64,000 nt of DNA from Streptomyces capitiformicae (GCF_002214185.1 NZ_CP022161.1:4711767-4775766), one strand, 5' to 3'; positions 42,240-50,408 are shown, counted from the stretch's first letter. Made by a program: numbers and translations. Notes: generated by a model not told the origin, from the letters alone.

Positions 42240-44291
42240 ATGCACAGCCGCCAGCCCGTACCCGCCAAGTCGTGGCGCGACCGGAGTAACTCGCTCGGCT
42301 ACATCCAAGGTGGCACGGAGGCTCAGGCGGATCTGCTGCGACAGGTGCTCGTTCAACTACCGTGCGACGGCGAGGAATCGCTGGAGTGGCGGACACCAGA
42401 GGGGAAGTGCGTCAGTGCCCGCTGCGAGGACTTGTGCCGGCGGGTGCTCTCTGCTCCAGGCCTCGCCGAGAGGTCGGACGAATCTCAGTGGCAGCCGAGC
42501 GCCTACGCCACGCAATGGCTGGAGAACAAGGACAACTCCTTCCTGGCCGCTCACCTGCATGCCCATGTGAAGTTCTTCGGCGAACTCCTTCTGGCGATTG
42601 GGGACCAGACAAAGCACGCGGACTTGTTGAAGGTGGCGACGGAGGCATACGGGCTGAACTGGACAAGCCTGTCACCCGTGCGAGACCGTACGGGGTGGCT
42701 CAGGAGCCTGGGGATGATCGAGCTGTGGGGCCAGCGGGTCGTCAGGACCGAACTGGGGGACGCTCTGTTGGAAGTCCTCCAGCTTTGCCCACCCGAGAGC
42801 GCCCGCGGAGAAGGGGAAGAGGCCGACGAGCCGGACGGCGGCGGGGACGAGGAGCTGGCATTCTTTGGCGATTCCCTGCAGTTGGAGCAGGTCGACCTGA
42901 GGAACCGCCGCGCTCTGATCGGCTACATCCCTCGGGGAAATGCTTCCGACAGCCGCGACGGGGACTCGACCCTGACCGCGACCGCCGCCCTGCGCAAGCT
43001 GGTCGCCCTGTTGGGCGACGGCACGGGCCTTGAGGAGTTCGGCGAGCTGTGCGGCAGCGAGTTCGGCATCAGCAAGAAGTCCTTTATCACGATGATGCAC
43101 GCCCTGCGGCACACGGGACTCGTCGAGCAAACGTCGTTCAACCGCTTCGCACCGAGTGAGCACGCGCACCGAGTCGTTGATGAGGGGAACGAGAGGCTGC
43201 TCGCCGCGAATCTGCATATGAGGTATCTGTTCTTTGGCGAGATCCTGCGCCATTTGGACAAGCCCGCGACCACCTCGACGTTGGTGGCCGTAGCGAAGGA
43301 GACATATGGCTACATGCAGGCCTCGAACGGAGAGGTTCGTCTCAGACTTGCCTTCCTACAGGACGCGGGTCTCGTAGAGCGAGTGGACTGGCAGCGGTTC
43401 CGTGTTACTGCGGCTGGACGGAGTTTCGCGAAGAGCCTGACTCTTCAGCTGCCAGTCGAAGCAGAGCCAGAGACAACCGATTCCTCAGGACCTCAAGATG
43501 CGCCCCCTTCTCCGATGCCCGAGACGGTCATCGCCCAGCTGCGGGAGTACGGCAATGTCGGGACGGACAGCCGGGAGTTCGAGGAGGCTGTCAGCCGCGC
43601 CTTCTCCTTCCTCGGATTCAAGGCCGAGCACCTCGGGGGCGCGGGCCGCACGGACGTCCTGTGTATCGCGCAACTGGCCGCGAAGGACCGATATCGGATC
43701 ATCGTGGACGCGAAAAGCTCAGGGAACGGGCAAGTTGCCGAGGCCAGCGTCAAGTTCGACGCACTGCGCGACCACAAGCGCAAGCACAAGGCCGATCACG
43801 TGGTCGTCGTGGGACCGGAATTCGCTCCACGGCTCAAGAACTGGGCGGCGGAGAACGAGGTCATCCTGCTACGCATCGAGGACCTCGCCACCCTGCTCGA
43901 CCACCACTCGCGAAACCCGATGCCCCTCACCGAGCTACGGGACGCCTTCTCCCGCATCGACACGTTCAGCGACGACCTGACCGAGCGGTATCAGGGGCTG
44001 GAGCGGCGCTCGCTGCTGATGCGCAGAATCATCGATCTGGCCTTCCAGGAAGCTGTGGACGAGGACCCGGTCGACGATGGGTACATCAGCGTCGAGAACA
44101 TCATCTATGCCTTGCGGAAGGAGGTCACCCCACGCCCGTCTCGGCAGGAGGTGGACGAGCTGATCGCGTTCCTGTCGAGCCCTGTCGTGGCCGCGCTGGA
44201 ATCCACCAAGGGCCGCCACAAGTTGATCGACTCGCCCCGGAACATGGCGCTACGCCTGGCCTGTCTGGGTGGCACCATCGCCATTAATTGA
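42240..44291 (+). CDS. PD-(D/E)XK (Mrr-like) nuclease with duplicated N-terminal domains
   Basis: The 683-residue protein has two homologous blocks: about 95-183 (SFLAAHLHAHVKFFGELLLA, VRDRTGWLRSLGMIELWGQR) and about 315-403 (RLLAANLHMRYLFFGEILRH, VRLRLAFLQDAGLVERVDWQ), each probably a winged-helix unit. A third region (425-520) is restriction-endonuclease-like: EFEEAVSRAFSFLGFKAEHL, then GRTDVL near 467 and RIIVDAKSSGNG near 485-496, giving a D...DAK active site. The C-terminus (520-683) is unassigned and helical. It may cut modified or foreign DNA. ATG 42240 follows GAAGGGGGAG. It stands alone; no methyltransferase is adjacent, and codon use is slightly less GC-biased than in neighbours, consistent with transfer. 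Confidence 0.85.
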   Translation: MHSRQPVPAKSWRDRSNSLGYIQGGTEAQADLLRQVLVQLPCDGEESLEWRTPEGKCVSARCEDLCRRVLSAPGLAERSDESQWQPSAYATQWLENKDNSFLAAHLHAHVKFFGELLLAIGDQTKHADLLKVATEAYGLNWTSLSPVRDRTGWLRSLGMIELWGQRVVRTELGDALLEVLQLCPPESARGEGEEADEPDGGGDEELAFFGDSLQLEQVDLRNRRALIGYIPRGNASDSRDGDSTLTATAALRKLVALLGDGTGLEEFGELCGSEFGISKKSFITMMHALRHTGLVEQTSFNRFAPSEHAHRVVDEGNERLLAANLHMRYLFFGEILRHLDKPATTSTLVAVAKETYGYMQASNGEVRLRLAFLQDAGLVERVDWQRFRVTAAGRSFAKSLTLQLPVEAEPETTDSSGPQDAPPSPMPETVIAQLREYGNVGTDSREFEEAVSRAFSFLGFKAEHLGGAGRTDVLCIAQLAAKDRYRIIVDAKSSGNGQVAEASVKFDALRDHKRKHKADHVVVVGPEFAPRLKNWAAENEVILLRIEDLATLLDHHSRNPMPLTELRDAFSRIDTFSDDLTERYQGLERRSLLMRRIIDLAFQEAVDEDPVDDGYISVENIIYALRKEVTPRPSRQEVDELIAFLSSPVVAALESTKGRHKLIDSPRNMALRLACLGGTIAIN

Positions 44292-44455
44292 GGGAACGGT
44301 CGCCCGGGTCGCCGCCTCGGCGGCGGGACGCCGGCACAGGCAGATCACTGCCCTCCAAGCTCAGGAGGCCGTCACTGGGCTACTGCAGTTATGGCGCTTC
44401 TGATGGCTCGTGCTGGGGTGGTTGGATCAGCGCTTGCACTCGACAAAGGCGTCTC

Positions 44456-45040
44456 ATGGTGCGGCCACATGGGCTCACGGACGCGCAGTGGCAGAAGATC
44501 GAGCCGTTATTGCCCGCCAACGGCAAGCTCGGCGGGCAGTGGGCCGATCACCGCAGGGTGATCAACGGGGTGTTGTTCCCGGCCCGTACGGGTGCGCCCT
44601 AGCCGGATCTGCCCGAGGTACGGGCCCCCGGCGGACCACTTACGAGCGGCATCGCCGCCGGTCGGCGGACGGTACTGGTGGTGGATCCTGACGAGTTACA
44701 GATTGAGGCTGACACCGCCGACCCTGGCGTTGGCGTTGGCGTTGGCGTTGGCGTTGGCCAAGGCTGTCGCGCAGGAGAGCGGACAGCGCATACAGAAGGG
44801 GCGGTGAACATCGACTCCACTTCCTATTCCTACCGGGCTCACCAGCATGCGGAGGGGGCCCGTCGCCAGCCCTCGCGCGACTTCCCGCGAAAGGGAGCTG
44901 GTGCGTGTGTGGAGGCCGAGGGCCGGGAGGGGCTGAGGCGCTCACGGGGTGGACTGACCAGCGAGGTCCACATGCTGTCCGATGCTCGGGCCCCCGCTGG
45001 CCTGGCAGACGTCCGCTGGAGTGCGCATTGTCACCGCGGA
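44456..45040 (+). pseudogene. Decayed IS5-family transposase
   Basis: The N-terminal piece (44456-44602) reads GLTDAQWQKIEPLLPANGK and HRRVINGVLFPARTGAP, then stops. Beyond it, in another frame, come TYERHRRRSADGT and LQIEADTADP, a hexamer repeat, then VNIDS (first catalytic Asp), YRAHQHAEGARRQPSRDFPR and SRGGLTSEVHMLSDARA. The C-terminal part with the other catalytic residues is gone. At least two frameshifts, a repeat expansion and a 3' truncation make it nonfunctional. Confidence 0.8.
44726..44755. repeat. Five tandem ggcgtt hexamers inside the decayed transposase
   Basis: Five perfect ggcgtt units lie within the IS5-type pseudogene; read in frame they give Val-Gly repeats that have no place in the transposase family. 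Confidence 0.9.
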
Positions 45041-45200
45041 CCCGGTCTGGAGGGCGGCGCGGTCGGCCGGGGGCCGCGCCGCCGGATGGTTCACGAGCGC
45101 ACCAGATCGAGCGGGAATAGGGGGTCTGGGACCGTATGCTGCTCACCGATCTCGGGTCGAGGGTTGCACATGACAGGGCAGCCCAGGCATTGGAAAATGG

Positions 45201-45224
45201 ACCGCTCCCATATACGGGGGCGGT
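45201..45224 (-). terminator. Terminator of the SLOG-like / XRE operon
   Basis: accgctccc (45201-45209) pairs with gggggcggt (45216-45224) with one G-U pair; on the minus strand the stem is followed by CCATTTTCC. It starts four bases after the SLOG-like gene's stop. Confidence 0.75.
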
Positions 45225-45227
45225 CTT

Positions 45228-45704
45228 CTACTCGCGCGTCGCCCCCTCCGGCCACAACACGTGCACCGGGACCCCGTTCTGCTGGGCATAGGACACCACG
45301 TCGGCGGTGCCGCCGTAGCCCCATGCCGGTTTGCCGTCCCATACGGCGAGTAGTTCGTCGGACAGGCCGACGAGGATCTCGCTGCCTGCCATGTGAGCCT
45401 GAGAATCTGAGGCTGTCATGTCGGTGTGGTGTACCTCTGTCGCGTGGCGCAGCAGGTCGTCATAGACCGGCCAGTGAGCTTCGGGCAGGTTCTTGCGGTA
45501 TTGCTCGGCGGGTACTACGACTTCCAGGCTTCCCCCGTGCTTGAGTACCGCCTCCGCAAACCATGAATCCGGACCGTCGGCGATGCAGGAGATGCCGATC
45601 AACTCGGTTGGGTTCAAGTCGCGAATGGCTTCTTCGAGGAGTTGACGGACCTGCCGCTCGACTTCTCGGCTTAGCCCGCGATGGCCGGTGATCCCTACTC
45701 GCAT
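45228..45704 (-). CDS. SLOG/Rossmann-like small protein
   Basis: The 158-residue protein starts RVGITGHRGLSREVERQV and has GISCIADGPDSWFAEAVLKH, VVVPAEQYRKNLPEAH, a central SEILVGLSDELLAVWDGKPA and GGTADVVSYAQQNGVPVHVLWPEG. The G-I-T-G-H-R start and the G-G-T-A-D turn resemble the LOG/DprA-like nucleotide-binding (SLOG) fold. Members occur in signalling and conflict systems and sense or cleave nucleotides; the exact role is unknown. It lies 12 bases after the XRE-TPR regulator gene, in one operon, next to the RiPP genes, so a link to that pathway or to signalling by the regulator is possible. Confidence 0.7.
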   Translation of the reverse strand: MRVGITGHRGLSREVERQVRQLLEEAIRDLNPTELIGISCIADGPDSWFAEAVLKHGGSLEVVVPAEQYRKNLPEAHWPVYDDLLRHATEVHHTDMTASDSQAHMAGSEILVGLSDELLAVWDGKPAWGYGGTADVVSYAQQNGVPVHVLWPEGATRE

Positions 45705-45716
45705 GGACTGCTCCTC

Positions 45717-46955
45717 CTACAGGTAGACGCCGTGAAGGCGTTCATCGAAGTCACGGACCACCTTGGGTGGTGATGTCAGGGACAGGGATCGGCGTACCGC
45801 GCGTGAGCGTTCTACGATTCGGCCGGAGCGGTACTGGAGACCTGTATCCAGCGCTCTGGACGCCAGGGCGAAGGCGGCCTCGATTCTTCCGGCCGCGAGG
45901 TGGCCGGCGGCCAAGTCCAGGACAAGCAAGGCCCGTTGTTTCGCGTGGCCGGAGGTCAGCGCTGCGATGTCATCGTTGAGGACCCAGTCCGCGAGGCCCA
46001 AGCGGGCGCCGCAGGTGACACGGCATGAGGCCACCTTGTTCGCGTCGAACTGGAAGACCCATGGCCATGGTGGCGGATCTTCGTGCCTGATCTTCTCCGC
46101 CACGGCCCTGCTCCGCGTCAGTGCTCGGTCAGTGGCACGCTCGTCGCGACTCGCCGCATGGGCCAGCGCTTCGACGGAGCACAGCCATGCATCAGCCACT
46201 GCCGGCCGTTGCTCGCCCAGATATCGCCGTGCACTGCGCGCGAGGTTGAGTGCCTGTGCACCGTTCCCTGCGTGCGCTTCGAACTGCGCCAGGCTGCCTG
46301 CTTGATATGCCGCGAGCAGCTGATCCTGTGCGGCGCGCGCCGCCCGGATCGCCGAGCCGTACCAAGAGCGTGCCGACCCGTAGTCGCCCATGTCCCAGGC
46401 CAGCCACGCCGCCAGACTCGCTGCCTCACTACCTACGGCAGCCAACCGGGGACGTTGTCCGTCATCGGCGACGTCCCGCGTCACGTTTTGGATCAGCCGG
46501 ATGTGTGCATGGACAGCCTCGGCGAGATCACGTGACGGCGTCGAGCTGTCGAGTCTGCGATATGTTGCGGTGTTCAGCCGGAGGGCTGCTGCCTGGTTTC
46601 CCGTAGCGTCCCCGTTCGCGGCAATGCTCAGTATTGGGCTGGTCGCCGTCGCGGCCACACCACCTAGAAATGCACGTCGCTCCACTTGCTCAAATCCATT
46701 TCGCACCGTGCGTTGTTCGGCCAGTCCGACCATCCGGAGGGGGATGCCGAGATGGGCTGCTACCGCAGCCAGGGTGTCCCTGCTGTATGAACCAGTCCCG
46801 CGCTTCTCCAGTCGGGAGATCGCTGATTGCGAGAGCCCGCATGCCTCGCCCAACTGCTTCTGAGTCATGCGAGCTTCCTTCCGAACCAGCTCGATGACCC
46901 TTCCGTAGTCGCCTCTGCGAGACGCGTCGCTGATCGCCGGCGACTGCCAGTTCAT
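45717..46955 (-). CDS. XRE-family regulator with helical repeat (TPR-like) domain
   Basis: The 412-residue protein has a helix-turn-helix, TQKQLGEACGLSQSAISRLE near residues 31-50, then a region (about 90-115) with ERRAFLGGVAATATSPIL, and a long helical C-terminus that looks TPR-like: GDYGSARSWYGSAIRAARAA, GNGAQALNLARSARRYL, GRIEAAFALASRALDTGLQY. Such regulators are common beside actinobacterial RiPP and differentiation genes; the repeats may bind a peptide or protein partner. It is divergent from the HATPase gene and precursor operon, with 259 bp of promoter DNA between, so it is the likely regulator of the RiPP cluster. Confidence 0.9.
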   Translation of the reverse strand: MNWQSPAISDASRRGDYGRVIELVRKEARMTQKQLGEACGLSQSAISRLEKRGTGSYSRDTLAAVAAHLGIPLRMVGLAEQRTVRNGFEQVERRAFLGGVAATATSPILSIAANGDATGNQAAALRLNTATYRRLDSSTPSRDLAEAVHAHIRLIQNVTRDVADDGQRPRLAAVGSEAASLAAWLAWDMGDYGSARSWYGSAIRAARAAQDQLLAAYQAGSLAQFEAHAGNGAQALNLARSARRYLGEQRPAVADAWLCSVEALAHAASRDERATDRALTRSRAVAEKIRHEDPPPWPWVFQFDANKVASCRVTCGARLGLADWVLNDDIAALTSGHAKQRALLVLDLAAGHLAAGRIEAAFALASRALDTGLQYRSGRIVERSRAVRRSLSLTSPPKVVRDFDERLHGVYL

Positions 46956-47214
46956 CGGCTTCTCCCCACGCTACGAGCCTCGACCCACAATGCCACGAAT
47001 CCGTACTCGTACCCGCACGGTGCATATCCGCATGCAAGTACCGCGTCAGCTGATGTTCCCATGTGGATTCGGGGCGTTGACTGTCTGTCAGCCGCCGTGC
47101 GCAAGGGGCGGCAGCAACAGCCGCTGCACGTCTGGCGGTTGTCAGTTCCGAGGCCCTTTCCCTGATCTCCGTCGGGGCTGGAGTCGCAATTCCGACCGCA
47201 GAGGAGCAGTCCTC
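46956..47214. promoter_or_regulatory. Divergent promoter region of the RiPP cluster
   Basis: The 259-bp spacer contains a possible -35 TTGACT near 47081 with cagccg- and ctgtctgtcag-type short repeats around it, and no supported gene. Both the XRE gene and the HATPase-precursor operon must be controlled from here. Confidence 0.45.
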
Positions 47215-47715
47215 ATGATCCGCCGAGCCCGGATTGCCGTAACTGGTGCCCCGTCCGCTGTCGCCTTCGCAAGAGACCGTGTCATAACGCAGATTCGGGC
47301 GTGGGGTGTGCGGCTTGGCGAAGAGGGACAGGAAGCGATCAAGCTTGTCGCTTCCGAGCTGATCACAAACGCTGTCGTCCATGCTTCGGGCCTCGTCACC
47401 GTGGGGCTCTACCTCAATTGGGAACGGCTGCTCTTGGTCGTCCACGACTGCAACCCCGCTCCGCCGAGGCCTCGGGTCACCACGGAGGACGACGAAGGCG
47501 GCCGCGGCCTGGTCCTCGTCGAGCTTCTCGCCGCACGGCATGGCTGGGAAGCGACGAAAAACGGCAAGAAGGTCTGGGCGGAGTTCGACGTACCAGTGCC
47601 CACGCCAACCGCACGCGTACACGTTGGGGCTCTCCGCGCTCGTATGCGTGCCGCGATCCCGTACGCCTTCGAGTACGTCATTCCGGAGCGCTGTGCACGA
47701 GTGCCCGGCTTGTGA
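47215..47715 (+). CDS. HATPase_c (anti-sigma-factor kinase-like) protein
   Basis: The 166-residue protein has the GHKL ATP-binding motifs: N box ELITNAVVHA at 48-57, G1 in VVHDCNPAPP near 75-84, and G2 DEGGRGLVLVELLA at 93-106. There is no phospho-acceptor His, so it resembles RsbW/SpoIIAB-type regulators, which are very common in Streptomyces. It lies 22 bp before the RiPP precursor gene in the same direction and has a GAGGAG site before ATG 47215. It may regulate the cluster or belong to a wider switch with the XRE regulator. Confidence 0.88.
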   Translation: MIRRARIAVTGAPSAVAFARDRVITQIRAWGVRLGEEGQEAIKLVASELITNAVVHASGLVTVGLYLNWERLLLVVHDCNPAPPRPRVTTEDDEGGRGLVLVELLAARHGWEATKNGKKVWAEFDVPVPTPTARVHVGALRARMRAAIPYAFEYVIPERCARVPGL

Positions 47716-47737
47716 ACCACCTACCAAGGAGGCACCC

Positions 47738-48049
47738 ATGTTCGCCCACTCGGATCGGCTCCCCAGCGGGACGCCACTGCCGAATGGCATCAGTACCCCC
47801 ACACCGTGGGGTCTGCGGCGCATGGCGCCGTACCCGGCCTTTGCGCCTTCGTACGCCCGTGTCGAACTGGAGCCGGTGACACAGACCGGGCGCTACTTCG
47901 ACGCTGCCGGGCAGGTCATGGAGATGCCCGGACACGGGACCAGTACGGGCACCAACCCCGCGACCAACACCGGCAATCCCTCCGACGGTGCTGGTCCCGG
48001 TGGTGGCGGTGGCGGGGACCAGGACACGGGGAACGATAGCGACCAGTGA
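47738..48049 (+). CDS. Precursor peptide of an ATP-grasp-modified RiPP (graspetide type)
   Basis: The 103-residue peptide has a leader segment PTPWGLRRMAPYP (21-33) followed by YARVELEPVTQTGRYFDAAG, which matches, as I recall, the GRASP_targ family of ATP-grasp-modified peptides in actinomycetes. The core-like C-terminus is rich in Thr/Ser (GTSTGTNPATNTGNPSDG, 67-84) and, after a Gly-rich hinge (84-93), in Asp (GDQDTGNDSDQ). Thr/Ser hydroxyls and Asp side chains are the donors and acceptors for macrolactone bonds made by the ATP-grasp enzyme encoded next. A perfect AAGGAGG site precedes ATG 47738. Its stop overlaps the start of that enzyme gene. Confidence 0.88.
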   Translation: MFAHSDRLPSGTPLPNGISTPTPWGLRRMAPYPAFAPSYARVELEPVTQTGRYFDAAGQVMEMPGHGTSTGTNPATNTGNPSDGAGPGGGGGGDQDTGNDSDQ

Positions 48050-48996
48050 GTGACATGGGTTCGGTGCTGGTCGTCACCAATCTGGACGACCCCACGACCG
48101 ACCTGGTGATTGAAGAACTGCACGGCCGGGGTGTCCCGGTCGTGCGGTTCGACTCCGGGGACTTCCCGAGCACCCTGTCGTTCGCGGCCACTATCACGTC
48201 GTACGGGATGGAGGGGGCGCTGACCACGCCAACGCGTACGGCGGACCTGTCGCGAGTTCGATCTCTGTACTACCGCAGGCCCTCCGGGCTCACGTTCCCC
48301 CATCTGGACCATCAGACGGCCCGCTTCGCTGTTACACAGGCCCGTTACGGCCTCGGGGGCGTCATGGCTGCGCTGCCCGGTTGCCTGTACGTCAACCACC
48401 CGCATCGCATCGGCGACGCCGAGTTCAAGCCGTCCGGGCTTGCCGCCGCAGCCGCCTGCGGATTCCGGCTTCCGCCCACCCTGGTCACTTCTGACCCTGA
48501 TGCCGCTCGCGCTTTCATCAAGGCCCACGGGTCCGTGATCTACAAACCGCTGTCCACTCCGCTGTACCGGATCGACGGCGTCTCCTGCACGGTGGAGGCA
48601 CGAGAGGTCACTGCGGACGAGATCGACGACGCGGTGGCCGGTACCGCTCATCTCTTTCAGCAGCGGATCGACAAGACCGGTGACGTGCGTGTGACCGTCA
48701 TCGGCGATCAGGTGTTCTGCATCCGCATCGACTCGGATCTCCTGGACTGGCGTACCGACTACTCGCGGCTCCGGTACAGCGTGGTGGAACCACCGTCAGG
48801 CATCTCCGAAGCCCTACGCGCCTATCTCGATCACTTCAGGCTTGTCTTCGGTGCTTTCGACTTCGCGGTGGACCGCCAGGGGCAATGGTGGTTCCTGGAG
48901 TGCAACCCCTCCGGGCAGTGGACGTGGCTGGAACCGGAGACCGGGCTGCCGATGGTGGCGGCGATGGCAGACCTCCTGGAGAGGAAGACGGGATGA
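48046..48996 (+). CDS. ATP-grasp peptide ligase (RiPP maturase)
   Basis: The 316-residue protein is an ATP-grasp enzyme of the peptide-maturase group: N-terminal SVLVVTNLDDPTTDLVIEEL, a central KPSGLAAAAACGFRLPPTLV, ATP-binding Lys in VIYKPLS near 165, acidic GDVRVTVIGDQVFCIRID, and the metal-binding WFLECNPSGQWTWLE at 282-296. It would activate Asp/Glu side chains of the precursor with ATP and join them to Thr/Ser or Lys. GTG 48046 overlaps the precursor's stop (GTGA); ATG 48055 is an alternative. The methyltransferase gene overlaps its end by four bases. Confidence 0.93.
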   Translation: MSDMGSVLVVTNLDDPTTDLVIEELHGRGVPVVRFDSGDFPSTLSFAATITSYGMEGALTTPTRTADLSRVRSLYYRRPSGLTFPHLDHQTARFAVTQARYGLGGVMAALPGCLYVNHPHRIGDAEFKPSGLAAAAACGFRLPPTLVTSDPDAARAFIKAHGSVIYKPLSTPLYRIDGVSCTVEAREVTADEIDDAVAGTAHLFQQRIDKTGDVRVTVIGDQVFCIRIDSDLLDWRTDYSRLRYSVVEPPSGISEALRAYLDHFRLVFGAFDFAVDRQGQWWFLECNPSGQWTWLEPETGLPMVAAMADLLERKTG

Positions 48997-50117
48997 ATGA
49001 CAAGGAGCTGAGGGTACGGCTCGTCGAGCGACTGGCCGACAGTGGACATCTGCGCACGATGCCATGGCGGGAGGCCGTGTCTGCCGTGCCGCGTCACGAG
49101 TTCCTGCGCGGGGGTTTCTTCCAGCAGGTTGACGGCTCGACGCCTACGGCATGGGCGCCGGTCATGCCGGACGATCCGCGGTGGCTGGAGGGGTGTTATG
49201 AGGACGCCTCCTTGGTGACGCAGATCGCCGGGACGATCGTGCCCGGGGATATTCGTGGGGAGATCATGCGCGCTCCCACCTCGTCGAGCACCATGCCCGG
49301 CCTCGTCGTGCGCATGCTCGAAGACCTCGAAGTCGATGACGGCCACCGGGTCCTGGAAATCGGCACGGGTACTGGATACTCCACAGCCCTCATGTGCCAC
49401 CGACTCGGCGACGACATGGTGACGTCCGTCGAGGTCGACGAGAGCGTGTCGACCCGTGCCCGTATCGCGTTGGGGCAGTGCGGGTTCACACCGAACCTGA
49501 TCGTCGGCGATGGCCTTGCCGGGTACAAGGACGGGGCGCCTTATGACCGGGTGATCGCCACCTGTGGACTCCTCACCGTCCCAGGCGAGTTGATCGAGCA
49601 GACTCGCCCCGGCGGGACCATCCTCGTCACGCTCTGCGGATGGCTGTACGCATCCGAACTGGCCCGCCTCACCGTCCACGAAGACGGCACCGCATCCGGT
49701 CGGTTCCTCGGCGGACAGATCTCCTTCATGCTTGCCCGGCCGCAACTGCCGCCTCCGCTCGGATTGCTCCCCGATCTCGACGAGGGCGACGAACATCCCG
49801 CATTGATCGGTGCCGATGTGATCAACGACTGGAACACCCGGTTCGTCGCGCAACTCGCCGCCCCGGGCGCCCAGCACGTCAGCCTGAACCGCGACGACCG
49901 CACAGAGCACCTCTTCCTCGACGTCGACAGCGGCGCATGGGCCGTACTTTGGGGGAAAGGGGGCCAGTGGACGGCCCGGCAGGGCGGACCGTCCCGCATC
50001 TGGGACGCCATCGAGGCGCGCGTCAGCCGGTGGCGCGCTGCCGGGGCACCGCCGGTGGAGCGGTTCCAGATCGTGGTCAACGCCGATCGCCCGTCGATCA
50101 CCTGGCCCGGCGGCTGA
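48993..50117 (+). CDS. PIMT-like O-methyltransferase of the RiPP cluster
   Basis: The 374-residue protein has a class I SAM motif RVLEIGTGTGYSTALMC near 119-135 and the signature of protein L-isoaspartate methyltransferases, RAPTSSSTMPGLVVRMLEDL near 93-112. The C-terminal 150 residues (after GGTILVTLCGWL) are specific to the ATP-grasp-associated form. In known relatives (for example the fuscimiditide type) such enzymes methylate an Asp of the ATP-grasp product, which then closes to an aspartimide. ATG 48993 overlaps the ligase stop, so the genes are coupled. A terminator follows at 50155-50182. Confidence 0.92.
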   Translation: MNDKELRVRLVERLADSGHLRTMPWREAVSAVPRHEFLRGGFFQQVDGSTPTAWAPVMPDDPRWLEGCYEDASLVTQIAGTIVPGDIRGEIMRAPTSSSTMPGLVVRMLEDLEVDDGHRVLEIGTGTGYSTALMCHRLGDDMVTSVEVDESVSTRARIALGQCGFTPNLIVGDGLAGYKDGAPYDRVIATCGLLTVPGELIEQTRPGGTILVTLCGWLYASELARLTVHEDGTASGRFLGGQISFMLARPQLPPPLGLLPDLDEGDEHPALIGADVINDWNTRFVAQLAAPGAQHVSLNRDDRTEHLFLDVDSGAWAVLWGKGGQWTARQGGPSRIWDAIEARVSRWRAAGAPPVERFQIVVNADRPSITWPGG

Positions 50118-50154
50118 AGGCTCCCGTCGTAAGACCTTTCTCCTGTTTTTAGAT

Positions 50155-50182
50155 GGCCTGCAACCCATGCCGGTTGCAGGCC
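50155..50182 (+). terminator. Terminator of the RiPP operon
   Basis: Perfect 11-bp arms ggcctgcaacc (50155-50165) and ggttgcaggcc (50172-50182) with a catgcc loop; a tttttag stretch lies just before it. It marks the right end of the accessory island. Confidence 0.9.
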
Positions 50183-50335
50183 CTTCGTCATCACTGCGTC
50201 TCGTCGTAGCAGGTAACACCGCCTCAACTCCCCTTCTCCTGAAGAGATTTCGCGTGCATGAAGAAGGTGTGTCCAAAGGGTTGACCGGTCAACAAGTGGG
50301 CTCGTACCTTCCTGTCGGTTGAAAATTTTCAGCCA

Positions 50336-50348
50336 TCTTGCAGCAAGA
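50336..50348 (+). promoter_or_regulatory. MalR-type operator at the alpha-amylase gene
   Basis: TCTTGCAGCAAGA is a perfect 13-bp dyad (6-bp arms, A centre), 60 bp before the amylase start. The half-site TCTTGC is shared with malE. Reg1/MalR-type control of Streptomyces amylases acts at such sites. Confidence 0.75.
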
Positions 50349-50408
50349 ATCGGCAACCGATCTTGCCTGAACCCTCACTGGAACCCCTTCAATGGAGAAG
50401 GACCCCAC

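Noticed and set aside
44292..45227. Functional transposable element
   Set aside because: The transposase has stops and frameshifts and lacks its C-terminal catalytic residues.
47215..47715. Two-component sensor kinase
   Set aside because: There is no His phospho-acceptor domain or membrane segment; only the ATPase domain is present.
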